Below are positions 44,335-53,761 of a stretch of 64,000 bases of DNA, piece after piece; positions within the stretch are counted from its first letter, which is position 1, and each line of letters begins with the position of its first letter. The position numbers were made by a program, and so were the translations under genes. Source of the DNA: Porphyromonas loveana (lineage in GTDB: Bacteria; Bacteroidota; Bacteroidia; Bacteroidales; Porphyromonadaceae); contig NZ_QEKY01000001.1 of the NCBI RefSeq assembly GCF_003096695.1, positions 1-64,000 on the forward strand. Reading direction: 5' to 3'. The notes below the pieces were generated by a model. The model saw nothing but the letters and a program-made list of their open reading frames with translations. It ran no database searches and had not been told where the DNA came from.

Positions 44335-46659
44335 ATGAAGGCAAAACGCATACTCGTATATCTTGTCCATATGGTGACTTTGCTCTGCTTGTTGTGGGGA
44401 CAGTCGTTGAGAGCGCAGAGCTGTGTGGACTACGTGAACCCGCTGATAGGGACACAAAGTAGTTTCGAGCTGAGTGCCGGCAATACCTATCCCGTTATCG
44501 GAATGCCGTGGGGCATGAACAGCTGGACGCCCATGACGGGAAAGCCCGGGGACGGATGGCAATACACCTATACGGCACACAAACTCAGAGGCTTCAAACA
44601 GACACATCAGCCCAGTCCGTGGATCAATGACTATGGACAGTTTGCCCTCTTGCCGCTGACCGCTCCTGCCCTGCCGACCGAGAGCGACACCGCTGCGCTA
44701 CATGCATGGCAGAAGCGAATCTTCTCCGACGACGAGACTTCGTGGTTCTCTCATAAGGCAGAGACGGCCACTCCCTATTATTACAGCGTCTATCTCGCCG
44801 ACTACGACACCCGAGTGGAGATGACCCCCACGGAACGTGCTGCCGTCTTCCGTGTGCGCTATCCTGAGCATCCGACCGAAGGCCGCGGCCGATGGTTGCG
44901 CTTGGACGGTTTTGCGGGTGGCTCCGAGATCACCGTCATAGATCCCTTTACAGTCATAGGCACATCGCGCAAAAATAGCGGTGGCGTGCCCGACAACTTT
45001 GCCTGCTATTTCGTTCTCCACTTCGACAGCCCCATCGTGGAAGTGTCGCAGCTAACCACAGAAGAGAAGCCCGGCGAGGGCAAACGCGCATGGGCAGCTT
45101 GTCGCTTCGAGGGCCGAGATCTCACTTTCCGAGTGGCCTCGTCCTTTATCAGCCATGAGCAGGCGCGCGTCAATCTGTCGGAAGCAAAAGGCAACTTCGA
45201 CGAGGTGAAGCAAGCAGGCCGGGCTGCGTGGGAGGATGTGCTCGGACGTATACAGGTAGAGGGCGGCACCGCAGGCGAGCGCACAACGTTCTACTCGGCA
45301 CTATACCGCTGCTTACTCTTCCCCCGTCGCTTCTACGAGATCGACAGAAAGGACGATCCCATCCATTACAGCCCTTACAACGGATCCGTGCTGCCGGGTT
45401 ATCTCTATACAGACACGGGCTTTTGGGATACTTTCCGTGCCCTCTTCCCGCTGCTCAATCTGCTATACCCCGACGAGAACATCAAGATGCAGGAAGGTCT
45501 GCTGAATGCCTATCGCGAGAGCGGTTTCTTCCCCGAATGGGCAAGCCCGGGACATCGCGACTGCATGGTGGGGAATAACTCGGCTTCTGTCTTGGCCGAT
45601 GCCTATCTCAAAGGCGTGCAAGTGGCCGACACGCACACGCTGATGCAAGGGCTGCTGCATGGTACACGGGCTGTGCATCCGCAGGTGTCGTCCACGGGGC
45701 GCAAAGGCTGGGAATGGTACAATACGCTCGGTTACGTGCCGGCCGATGTGGGCATCAATGAAAGTGCTGCCCGCACGCTCGAATATGCTTATAACGACTG
45801 GTGCATCTATCGTCTCGGTTCCTCTCTGGGTTGGGAGTCGGCAATGCTCGACACGCTGGCCGGTCGGGCGCTGAATTACCGTCATTTGTTCGACCCCGAA
45901 ACGCGGTTGATGCGCGGACGCCATCGCGACGGCAGTTATCGGACGCCTTTCTCGCCGCTTAAGTGGGGCGATGTCTTCACCGAGGGCAATGCGTGGCACT
46001 ATACCTGGTCGGTCTTCCACGATGTGCAGGGCCTGATCGATCTTATGGGCGGAGAGCAAGTCTTTGCGGAGATGCTCGACTCGGTCTTCAGCACCCCGCC
46101 TGTGTTCGATGAGAGCTATTACGGCTTCGTCATTCATGAGATCCGCGAGATGCAGATAGCCGACATGGGCAACTATGCGCATGGCAATCAGCCTATCCAG
46201 CACATGGTCTATCTGTACAACTATGCCGGTCGGCCTTGGCAGGCTCAGCAGCGGGTGCGCGAAGTGATGTCACGGCTCTATAGCCCCACCCCCGACGGCT
46301 ATTGCGGCGATGAAGACAACGGACAGACGTCGGCCTGGTACGTCTTCTCTGCTCTCGGTTTCTATCCCGTCACGCCCGGGACGGACCAGTATGTGCTCGG
46401 CTCGCCGCTCTTCTCGCGGGTCGTGCTCCGTTTTCCGGATGGAGGTTCCACTGTATTGGAAGCTCCGAATAATGGAAGCGATACGCCCTATGTCCGCTCC
46501 GTGGAGATAGACGCAAAGGCGTGGAGCCGCAACTACCTGACGCATGAACAGCTGAGGCAGTCCTCCACCATTTGTTGGGAGATGGATGCCAAGTCCAATC
46601 TCCTCCGCGGCACTGCCGATGACGACAAACCCTATTCCTTCTCGGTAGAGAAAAGATAG
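44335..46659 (+). CDS. GH92 alpha-1,2-mannosidase (secreted)
   Basis: The 774-residue protein has a signal peptide (LVHMVTLLCLLWGQSLRAQ). GH92 sequences follow from YVNPLIGTQSSFELSAGNTY and PVIGMPWGMNSWTPMTG to KQTHQPSPWINDYG. The catalytic acid is Glu550 in TEGNAWHYTW. The acidic pair Asp659/Asp661 lies in CGDEDNGQTSAWYVFSALGF, 109 residues later, the same spacing I recall for the BT3990 catalytic residues (E533, D642, D644). It should be a Ca2+-dependent inverting exo-mannosidase that trims host N-glycan mannose. Family and catalytic set are firm; linkage specificity is inferred. Confidence 0.95.
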   Translation: MKAKRILVYLVHMVTLLCLLWGQSLRAQSCVDYVNPLIGTQSSFELSAGNTYPVIGMPWGMNSWTPMTGKPGDGWQYTYTAHKLRGFKQTHQPSPWINDYGQFALLPLTAPALPTESDTAALHAWQKRIFSDDETSWFSHKAETATPYYYSVYLADYDTRVEMTPTERAAVFRVRYPEHPTEGRGRWLRLDGFAGGSEITVIDPFTVIGTSRKNSGGVPDNFACYFVLHFDSPIVEVSQLTTEEKPGEGKRAWAACRFEGRDLTFRVASSFISHEQARVNLSEAKGNFDEVKQAGRAAWEDVLGRIQVEGGTAGERTTFYSALYRCLLFPRRFYEIDRKDDPIHYSPYNGSVLPGYLYTDTGFWDTFRALFPLLNLLYPDENIKMQEGLLNAYRESGFFPEWASPGHRDCMVGNNSASVLADAYLKGVQVADTHTLMQGLLHGTRAVHPQVSSTGRKGWEWYNTLGYVPADVGINESAARTLEYAYNDWCIYRLGSSLGWESAMLDTLAGRALNYRHLFDPETRLMRGRHRDGSYRTPFSPLKWGDVFTEGNAWHYTWSVFHDVQGLIDLMGGEQVFAEMLDSVFSTPPVFDESYYGFVIHEIREMQIADMGNYAHGNQPIQHMVYLYNYAGRPWQAQQRVREVMSRLYSPTPDGYCGDEDNGQTSAWYVFSALGFYPVTPGTDQYVLGSPLFSRVVLRFPDGGSTVLEAPNNGSDTPYVRSVEIDAKAWSRNYLTHEQLRQSSTICWEMDAKSNLLRGTADDDKPYSFSVEKR

Positions 46660-46704
46660 TTTCCCTCCCTCCTCTCTAATCAAGCTAAAAGACTATTTGG
46701 TACA

Positions 46705-49002
46705 ATGGATATGCTCAAGACTCCTTCCGGACGATCTGCAGCCCTGAGAGCTATGGCGCTACTCTGCCTGCTATTCTCATCTGTAGCCTGCAAGAAGAAT
46801 GCACCTACAGATGTTTTCAAGGATCCGGTAGACTACGTGAATCCCTATATGGGCAATATCAGCCATTTGCTCATGCCCACTTATCCCACCGTGCATCTGC
46901 CGAACAGTATGCTGCGTATGTGTCCTGCCCGTGCGGACTATACAGTTCAGCTCTTGGACGGCTTGCCACTGGTGCTCACTTCGCACCGTGGTGCCAATGC
47001 TTTTCGCCTGAGTCCGCTCAACAACCTGCCGGATTCGATCCCCACCATTGCCCGCTACACATACGACAACGAGGACGTGCGTCCCTATCGTTACATCGTG
47101 CATCTCGACGAGGAAGATGTGGACGTGGACTTCGCTCCTTCGTTCCGCGGTGCCATCTACCGGCTGCGTTACAATGCCGACAGTAGCGGACACTATCTCA
47201 TCGTCCACTCCGAGAAGGGGGAGATGACAGCCGAGGGCAACGTCATCTCCGGCTACCGTTATCTGCAGGACAGCGTGCGCATATTTGTCTATATGGAGAC
47301 GTCAAAGTCTCCTGTGGCCTATGCGCGCCGATCGGACAACGGGCAGTACATCTGGCATAAAGAGCAGGTGACGGGCAATACCCTTGTGCTCAACTATGAT
47401 CTCAAGTCCTCATCCGATCTCTTCGTACGCTATGGGATCTCCTATATCAGTGTGGAGCAGGCTCGCGAAAATCTCCGCAGCGAAATACAGTCCTACAACG
47501 TGGAGGTGCTCTCGAAGATGGGACGAAACGAATGGAACAAGACGCTCGGCAAGGTACAGCTCGAAGGCGGGACGACCGAAGCCCGACAGGTGTTCTACAC
47601 CAGTCTGTACCGTACCTACGAACGCATGATCAACATCTCGGAAGGAGGTCACTACTATGCTGCCGAAGACGACTCCGTGCATTCGGACAACGGCATCCCG
47701 TACTATACGGACGACTGGGTGTGGGATACTTACCGCGCCGTGCATCCGCTGCGAATCTTATTGGAGCCGGAGGCCGAATCGCATATGATCAACTCATATA
47801 TACGTGCAGCTCTTCTGAACAAAGAGAAGTGGCTGCCGACCTTCCCCGAGGTGACGGGGGACAGCCATCGGATGAATGGTAATCACGCCATCGCCGTGCT
47901 GGCCGATGCATACGCCAAGGGACTGACGAGCTTCAATCTAAACGATGCATACGAACTCGCCAAGCGGGTAATGGCCGAGAAGACTTATGCTCCGTGGCGA
48001 CGAATGCCCAAGGGAGAGCTGGATCGCTTCTTCGATGAGAAGGGATTCTATCCCGCCTTGCCTCAAGGAGAGAAAGAGACAGATCCGACTATTCATTCTT
48101 GGGAGAAGCGTCAGGCAGTCGCCGTAACCCTCGGTGCAGCTTATGACTATTGGTGCCTGAGCCGATTGGCGCAGTTCTCGGGACATGTGGCAGAGGCTCG
48201 CGAATTTCTCCGCAGGAGCTACGACTATCGCAACCTCTATAACTCGGAAACGGGTTTCTTCCACCCCAAAGACAAAAAGGGCAAATTCATCCGTCCCTTC
48301 GATTACGAGTTTGACGGTGGCCCTGGTGCCCGTGACTACTACGATGAGAACAATGCCTATACCTATCGGTGGGACATACAGCACAACTTCCGCGATTTGA
48401 TCGCCCTGATGGACGGGCCGGAGAAGTTTGTGGACTATCTGGATCAGACCTTCCGCACGCCGATGAGTACGTGGAAATTCAATTTCTACCACAATCTTCC
48501 GGATCAGACGGGCAACGTGGGGCAGTTCTCCATGGCCAACGAGCCGAGCCTGCACATCCCCTATCTCTACGTATATGCCGGACGGCCATGGCGCACGCAG
48601 AAGCTCATCCGCGAGCTGGTAAACGAATGGTTTCGCAACGACCTGATGGGAATGCCCGGAGATGAGGACGGTGGCGGGCTTAGTGCTTTCGTCGTGTTCT
48701 CGATGATGGGATTCTATCCTGTCACACCGGGGTTGCCTGCCTACGTGATAGGTAGTCCGTTCTTCAGCAAGATAACGTTGGATTTGGGGGGTGGCAACCG
48801 CTTCACCATCATTGCCGACGGCGCAAACAAGGAGAACAAATACATCCAAAAAGCGGTGCTGAACGGAAAGACACTGGATCAAGCTTGGTTCCAACACAGC
48901 GACATCGCCCAAGGCGGCACGCTCGAACTCAAGATGGGGCCGCGCCCCAATAAACAATGGGGCGTGGACACACCGCCGCCTTCGGCCGACCCCAAGCCAT
49001 AG
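46705..49002 (+). CDS. GH92-family lipoprotein, second copy
   Basis: The 765-residue paralogue has a lipoprotein signal (LLCLLFSSVAC, then KKN). Its N-terminal region is divergent from the neighbour: YVNPYMGNISHLLMPTYPTV replaces the usual NTYPVIGMPWG, and the histidine-rich loop is altered (VLTSHRGANAF). The catalytic core is intact: Glu548 in ENNAYTYRW and Asp653/Asp655 in PGDEDGGGLSAFVVFSMMGF. The spacing is 105 rather than 109. It starts 45 bases after the first GH92 gene and is probably co-transcribed. Changed substrate-binding loops suggest a different linkage or substrate. Confidence 0.93.
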   Translation: MDMLKTPSGRSAALRAMALLCLLFSSVACKKNAPTDVFKDPVDYVNPYMGNISHLLMPTYPTVHLPNSMLRMCPARADYTVQLLDGLPLVLTSHRGANAFRLSPLNNLPDSIPTIARYTYDNEDVRPYRYIVHLDEEDVDVDFAPSFRGAIYRLRYNADSSGHYLIVHSEKGEMTAEGNVISGYRYLQDSVRIFVYMETSKSPVAYARRSDNGQYIWHKEQVTGNTLVLNYDLKSSSDLFVRYGISYISVEQARENLRSEIQSYNVEVLSKMGRNEWNKTLGKVQLEGGTTEARQVFYTSLYRTYERMINISEGGHYYAAEDDSVHSDNGIPYYTDDWVWDTYRAVHPLRILLEPEAESHMINSYIRAALLNKEKWLPTFPEVTGDSHRMNGNHAIAVLADAYAKGLTSFNLNDAYELAKRVMAEKTYAPWRRMPKGELDRFFDEKGFYPALPQGEKETDPTIHSWEKRQAVAVTLGAAYDYWCLSRLAQFSGHVAEAREFLRRSYDYRNLYNSETGFFHPKDKKGKFIRPFDYEFDGGPGARDYYDENNAYTYRWDIQHNFRDLIALMDGPEKFVDYLDQTFRTPMSTWKFNFYHNLPDQTGNVGQFSMANEPSLHIPYLYVYAGRPWRTQKLIRELVNEWFRNDLMGMPGDEDGGGLSAFVVFSMMGFYPVTPGLPAYVIGSPFFSKITLDLGGGNRFTIIADGANKENKYIQKAVLNGKTLDQAWFQHSDIAQGGTLELKMGPRPNKQWGVDTPPPSADPKP

Positions 49003-49159
49003 CTATCACCTTGTTTCCCCCTGTTGATTTCTCGGCTTTTTTGGTGCCCAAAAAGTTTTCAACACCGAGAAGCTGTTTAGATTCATTCTAAATAAGCAGA
49101 CTTTTGACGGTCAGTCGGATAATAAAGGATACTGAAAAACACGAAGAGAATAGTCAGAT

Positions 49160-49292
49160 GTCGATTATTAGGATGTTGAAAGATAATCTTTATAATTGTT
49201 GCATTCGATCTTTATAAATATCAATTCTGATAATTATAATATTCGCATCTGAAAATTATAAAGTTTAGATCTCAAAAACCTAATTATTGCAG
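49160..49292. repeat. 22-bp array with TTATAA in register
   Basis: TTATAA occurs at 49190, 49212, 49234 and 49256, exactly 22 bases apart. TCTGA or TCTCA occurs at 49226, 49248 and 49270, also 22 apart. The surroundings are A/T-rich, so the period is the strongest evidence. A fifth, weaker unit may precede the array near 49168. Confidence 0.8.
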
Positions 49293-49327
49293 GCTCTCCA
49301 AACCCTTCCCAACGTGACAAAAAAGAA

Positions 49328-49370
49328 GCACCCGTTGAGTTCGCGACCGAACTCAACGGGTGCTTTATGC
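49328..49370 (+). terminator. Strong orphan hairpin
   Basis: GCACCCGTTGAGTTCG (49328-49343) pairs perfectly with CGAACTCAACGGGTGC (49348-49363), 16 bp around CGAC. TTTATGCTTTT follows. It lies 325 bases after the GH92 genes, so it may close their transcript or that of an unannotated RNA. Confidence 0.7.
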
Positions 49371-49676
49371 TTTTGTGATGACAGATGAGGGGTTATGCCA
49401 TCCTATTCATGGTCAAGAGGTGATAATGTTTGGCCGTTCGGATTGCTATAGTTCCGATGCTGCACCGTTCAGATAGGGGAAAGAGGAGTAAGGCAGAGCT
49501 ATCCCCGCCGATTTTGCCGATAGGTTCGTTATTCATCATTGCTTTCATTTACTACATATTGCTTTGAGGTTTGTCGTCCGTGCGCGCTGGTATTCAGGTG
49601 TTTATGGATTGTAGCATCGTCTGCCGACATGCAAAGGTAACCAAAAAGGAAAGCCCCTCGCTCGCCACCTGAACTG

Positions 49677-49720
49677 AAGTGCACCCCAAATGTTTGATGT
49701 CTAACTTTTGGGGTGCACTT
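49677..49720. repeat. IS3-type terminal inverted repeat pair
   Basis: AAGTGCACCCCAAA (49677-49690) pairs with TTTGGGGTGCACTT (49707-49720), a 14-bp perfect stem around 16 bases. With the base before it, the ends read TGAAGTGCACCCC on one side and AGAAGTGCACCCCAAAAGTT on the other, similar to IS150-group ends. Confidence 0.6.
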
Positions 49721-50164
49721 CTGTTGATTCCGGTGGGCTTTTTCCCTCATTATGGCGATGTGCCCATAATGATCAGTATGCTTCTTTCTTTTACGGTAAT
49801 ATTTATATATACATGCATATTGTATGCCATCTGTATCTCTGTGAAAAAGAAATAGGCTGTTAAACAAGATACATATAAAAGAGCGTAATGGCATCGACGA
49901 CTTATGTCTATGACTACAGCAGCACGACCATGATAGAGAGAAGGTCCTTTGCAGCTCCATGCCAAGAAATCGTTCAATGCGCCGCAAAGAATAATGCTCC
50001 AAAAGGCCTTCTGACATACTTGTAGCTGTGTTCTTAACGCGATTGTGCTGTCTCTATGACTTAGTTCTCAAAGCCAAGTTGGTGTCGTGTCAGATGATGG
50101 CCGTCTGAAAGTCCTGCTCCTTCCGCATGCCTTTTGGCTGATTTGCAACCATCTGATAACTGTC

Positions 50165-50197
50165 CTACCTCTGAAAGGGGATGAGGTAGCGCTTTTT
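50165..50197 (+). terminator. Hairpin with T-tail of unknown owner
   Basis: CTACCTC (50165-50171) pairs with GAGGTAG (50183-50189). CGCTTTTT follows. No upstream gene on (+) is close. Confidence 0.4.
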
Positions 50198-50374
50198 ACG
50201 TACCTGGCGGTTTAGGACAAACCTTTCTTCGCCTGTGGACTAAGTCCCTTATTGTTAGCCGTTTATATTCCCTCTCTCGGGAAAAGCTATTCGCTCTAAT
50301 GAGGGAGAGTGAGCCTTTACGGAAAAAAATCCGCAAAAGCATCCATACATGTAGGTAAATATGCTGGAAAAGAG

Positions 50375-50382
50375 TACTTTTG
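50375..50382 (+). promoter_or_regulatory. Promoter -7 box for the nqr operon
   Basis: TACTTTTG lies 32 bases before the nqrA ATG at 50414. No clear -33 TTTG was seen. Confidence 0.55.
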
Positions 50383-50413
50383 CGACATTGATTTTGAACT
50401 ATTATTCTGTGTC

Positions 50414-51766
50414 ATGGCAAAAGTTATAAAGACAAAAAAAGGCCTTGCACTTAATCTCAAAGGCAAACCACTACAGGAAATGCTGTCCACTCCGGCACAG
50501 AGTCCTCTCTATGCGGTCGTGCCCGATGATTATCAAGGCATTATCCCCAAGGTGACAGCTCGACCGGGGGATAAGGTTCGTGCCGGCTCAGCGCTTATGT
50601 ACCATAAGTCCTATCCCGAGATGCTCTTCACCAGTCCGGTGAGCGGCGAGGTAGTGGCTGTGAATCGTGGTGCCAAGCGTAAGGTGCTCAGCATCGAGGT
50701 ACGACCCGACGGGCTGAACGAATACGAGGCTTTCGCTGTAGGCGATCCTGCTTCACTCTCGGCCGAGCAGATCAAACAGCTCCTCCTCTCAAGTGGTATG
50801 TGGGGCTTCATCAGACAGCGTCCGTACGACATTGTGGCTCTGCCCGATGTGACGCCACGTGATATATTCGTGACGGCCAACTTCACGGCGCCGCTGGCTC
50901 CCGACTTCGGCTTCATCGTCCAAGGAGAGGAGCGTGCTTTGCAGACGGCTCTCAATGCCTTGACCAAGCTGACGACCGGTAAGGTTTATGTGGGTGTGCA
51001 GCCGGGCTCCAAGCTCGACCTCAAGAATGTGGAGCTATACGAGGTGCAAGGGCCACACCCCGCAGGCAATGTGGGCGTACTCATCAATCATACTGTTCCT
51101 GTCAATCGTGGTGAGACGGTGTGGACGCTCAAGGCCACCGACCTCATCGTGATGGGTAAATTCCTGCTCACGGGTAAGGTTGACTTCTCTCGTATGATTG
51201 CCATGACGGGCTCTGACGCTGCTGCACATGGCTATGTGCGCGTCATGCCGGGTAGCAATGTCTTCTCCATCTTCAATCCGTTGACCATTAAGCCTGATCA
51301 CGAGCGTGTGATCGACGGTAACGTATTTACCGGAAAGAAGCTGACGGAGGCAGAACCTTACCTCTCGGCACAGTGCGATCAAATCACTGTGATCCCCGAA
51401 GGAGATGATGTGGACGAGCTCTTCGGTTGGGCCACTCCCCGTCTGAACCAGTTCAGTATGAGTCGTGCCTACTTCTCATGGCTGCAAGGCAAGAACAAGG
51501 AGTATGTACTCGATGCCCGCGTGAAGGGGGGCGAGCGTGCCATGATCATGAGCAATGAGTACGATCGCGTTTTCCCGATGGATATTTTCCCCGAGTATCT
51601 GCTCAAGGCTATCATCTCGTTTGACATTGACAAGATGGAAGACCTGGGTATCTATGAGGTGGCTCCGGAGGATTTTGCCGTTTGCGAATTTGTAGATACG
51701 TCCAAGATCGAGCTCCAACGCATCGTGCGTGAGGGTCTGGATATGCTATACAAAGAAATGAATTGA
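50414..51766 (+). CDS. nqrA: Na+-translocating NADH:quinone reductase subunit A
   Basis: The 450-residue subunit starts MAKVIKTKKGLALNLKGKPL. It includes YAVVPDDYQGIIPKVTARPG and GEVVAVNRGAKRKVLSIEV, a biotinyl/lipoyl-like fold conserved in NqrA. It forms the cytoplasmic quinone-side part of the Na+-NQR complex. An upstream in-frame ATG (50309) would add 35 residues that do not resemble NqrA and would span the promoter. It heads the six-gene nqrABCDEF operon. Confidence 0.95.
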   Translation: MAKVIKTKKGLALNLKGKPLQEMLSTPAQSPLYAVVPDDYQGIIPKVTARPGDKVRAGSALMYHKSYPEMLFTSPVSGEVVAVNRGAKRKVLSIEVRPDGLNEYEAFAVGDPASLSAEQIKQLLLSSGMWGFIRQRPYDIVALPDVTPRDIFVTANFTAPLAPDFGFIVQGEERALQTALNALTKLTTGKVYVGVQPGSKLDLKNVELYEVQGPHPAGNVGVLINHTVPVNRGETVWTLKATDLIVMGKFLLTGKVDFSRMIAMTGSDAAAHGYVRVMPGSNVFSIFNPLTIKPDHERVIDGNVFTGKKLTEAEPYLSAQCDQITVIPEGDDVDELFGWATPRLNQFSMSRAYFSWLQGKNKEYVLDARVKGGERAMIMSNEYDRVFPMDIFPEYLLKAIISFDIDKMEDLGIYEVAPEDFAVCEFVDTSKIELQRIVREGLDMLYKEMN

Positions 51767-51796
51767 TAATCCGTTCACACTCTAAAGCATAAGACA

Positions 51797-52996
51797 TTGA
51801 AAGCGTTAAGGAATCAACTAAATAAGCTGAAGCCTCATTTCATGGAGGGTGGCAAGTTCCATAGCTTGCATTCTTTCTTCGATGGCTTCGAGTCCTTCCT
51901 CTTCGTGCCGAATCGGACTTCGCGACATGGCGTTCATGTGCATGACGCCATCGACAGCAAGCGTACGATGATCATCGTGTGTATGGCATTGCTGCCGGCC
52001 TTGCTCTTCGGCATGTACAATGTGGGGGTACAACATTATATGGCTATCGGTGCTCTCGTGGAGTTCTGGCCGGCCTTGCTCTTCGGCCTGCTGGCCGTAT
52101 TGCCCAAGATCATCGTCTCCTATGTCGTGGGTCTGGGTATAGAGTTTACCATAGCCCAGTATAGAAAAGAAGAAATACAGGAGGGCTTCCTCGTATCGGG
52201 TATGCTCATTCCGATGATTGTCCCCGTCGATACGCCTTTGTGGATGATCGCTTTGGCTACGGCCTTTGCTGTCGTTTTCGCCAAAGAGATATTCGGTGGT
52301 ACGGGACGTAACATATTCAACGTTGCGCTCGTAACGCGTGCCTTCCTCTTCTTCGCCTATCCGGCGGCAATGAGTGGCGACCAAGTGTTTGTGCGCACGT
52401 CCGACACCTTCGGACTCGGTGCCGGTACCGTTGTCGATAGCTATTCCGGTGCTACTCCGCTCGGACAGATCGCAACGGCGGGAGCTGAAATGCCTACGCT
52501 GCATGATGTGGTGGGCAAACCGCTCTCTCTCATGGATGCCTTCATCGGTAATATCCCGGGTTCAATCGGCGAGACTTCTACGTTGGCCATCCTCATCGGT
52601 GCTGTTCTGCTCATTTGGACGGGTGTAGCCAGCTGGAAGATAATGGTGAGCGGTGTGGTTGGTGCTACGGCTATGGCTTTGGTATTCAATGCCATCGGCA
52701 CGACGGCTGCGATGCAAACTACTCCGCTTATGCACCTCGTCTATGGTGGTTTCGCCTTCGGTCTCGTCTTTATGGCTACGGATCCTGTTACTTCGGCTCG
52801 TACGGAGAGAGGTAAGTGGATCTTCGGCTTCTTCGTGGGGCTGATGGCCGTATTCATTCGCGTACTTAACCCCGGTTATCCCGAGGGTATGATGCTTGCC
52901 ATTCTGTTGATGAACGTGTTTGCACCGCTTATCGACTATTTCGTGGTGGACAGCAATATCAAGGCTCGTAAGGCTCGTGCGCTCAAGAAATCCTAA
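51797..52996 (+). CDS. nqrB: Na+-translocating NADH:quinone reductase subunit B
   Basis: The 399-residue polytopic subunit starts MKALRNQLNKLKPHFMEGGK from a TTG codon at 51797. NqrB proteins normally begin with a LNKLKPHF-like helix, which a start at the internal ATG (51842) would remove, so the TTG is preferred. Membrane helices follow, with the family's FMN-threonine region GAGTVVDSYSGATPLG containing the covalent flavin-carrying SGAT. Together with NqrD/E it forms the Na+ channel part. Confidence 0.92.
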   Translation: MKALRNQLNKLKPHFMEGGKFHSLHSFFDGFESFLFVPNRTSRHGVHVHDAIDSKRTMIIVCMALLPALLFGMYNVGVQHYMAIGALVEFWPALLFGLLAVLPKIIVSYVVGLGIEFTIAQYRKEEIQEGFLVSGMLIPMIVPVDTPLWMIALATAFAVVFAKEIFGGTGRNIFNVALVTRAFLFFAYPAAMSGDQVFVRTSDTFGLGAGTVVDSYSGATPLGQIATAGAEMPTLHDVVGKPLSLMDAFIGNIPGSIGETSTLAILIGAVLLIWTGVASWKIMVSGVVGATAMALVFNAIGTTAAMQTTPLMHLVYGGFAFGLVFMATDPVTSARTERGKWIFGFFVGLMAVFIRVLNPGYPEGMMLAILLMNVFAPLIDYFVVDSNIKARKARALKKS

Positions 52997-53020
52997 TCGC
53001 ATAATCCACTCGTACAAGAC

Positions 53021-53755
53021 ATGAATAGAGATAAAAATTCATATACCGTCATTTACGCTTCGGTGATGGTTATCCTCGTGGCGGTGCTGCTGGCCTTTGT
53101 CTCTCAGACATTGAGCGACAAGCAGAACGATAACGAGAAGATAGATAAGATGCAGCAGATCCTCCGCTCTGTCAATATGGCGACAGAAGATAAGGGCAAG
53201 GTGATAAGCACTTATATGAGCGTGATTAAACAAGAACTCCTCATCAATCAGGACGGTACGGTAGCCCAGACTTTCGAGGGCGATCAGCTGGCTCAGAATG
53301 AGGCTTTCAAAATGAATACGCGCAATGCTTTCAAATTGGCAGCCGATGATAAGAGTATCGCTCTGCCCCTCTATGTGGCAGAAGTGGACGGACAGACCAA
53401 ATACATCGTTCCGATGAATGGGGCCGGACTATGGGGCCCGATCTGGGGCTTTGTTGCGTTGAACGATGACTGCAATACGATCTTCGGAACAGACTTCGGC
53501 CACCAGGGAGAAACTCCGGGATTGGGCGCTGAAATTACCACTTCGAAGTTCTCCGGACAGTTCCACGGGAAGGAAATTTTCAAAGGTGGAGAGTTCAAAT
53601 CCGTTGCAGTAGTCAAGGCCGGACATAAAGCTGATGACAAGGACTATGTAGATGGTATATCAGGTGGTACGCTCACCAGCGATGGAGTGAACAATATGCT
53701 CGATGCCTCGCTCCGTCCTTATGTACTATACCTAACGAATAACGCTAAAAAGTAA
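53021..53755 (+). CDS. nqrC: Na+-translocating NADH:quinone reductase subunit C
   Basis: The 244-residue subunit has one N-terminal transmembrane helix (YTVIYASVMVILVAVLLAFV) and a periplasmic FMN-binding domain. A covalent flavin Thr is expected in DGISGGTLTSDGVNNML (the SGxT motif near residue 222). It carries FMN that receives electrons on the way to the quinone. It lies 24 bases after nqrB. Confidence 0.95.
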   Translation: MNRDKNSYTVIYASVMVILVAVLLAFVSQTLSDKQNDNEKIDKMQQILRSVNMATEDKGKVISTYMSVIKQELLINQDGTVAQTFEGDQLAQNEAFKMNTRNAFKLAADDKSIALPLYVAEVDGQTKYIVPMNGAGLWGPIWGFVALNDDCNTIFGTDFGHQGETPGLGAEITTSKFSGQFHGKEIFKGGEFKSVAVVKAGHKADDKDYVDGISGGTLTSDGVNNMLDASLRPYVLYLTNNAKK

Positions 53756-53761
53756 AGGGCT

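Larger units (their letters stand above)
49003..50374. other. Long spacer between the GH92 pair and nqrA
   Basis: 1.4 kb with no convincing gene. It contains the 22-bp TTATAA array, a strong hairpin, an inverted repeat resembling IS3-family ends, a second hairpin and, at the end, the nqr promoter. A (-) frame of 162 codons at 49529-50017 has no domain and crosses the inverted repeat, so I do not call it. The region may be a graveyard of element debris. Confidence 0.55.

Noticed and set aside
47938-48957. Open frame of 339 codons on (-) across the second GH92 gene
   Set aside because: It is antisense to the GH92 catalytic region; the GH92 frame has all family motifs.
49529-50017. Open frame of 162 codons on (-)
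   Set aside because: It crosses the 49677-49720 inverted repeat, has no domain or signal peptide and a composition unlike its neighbours.
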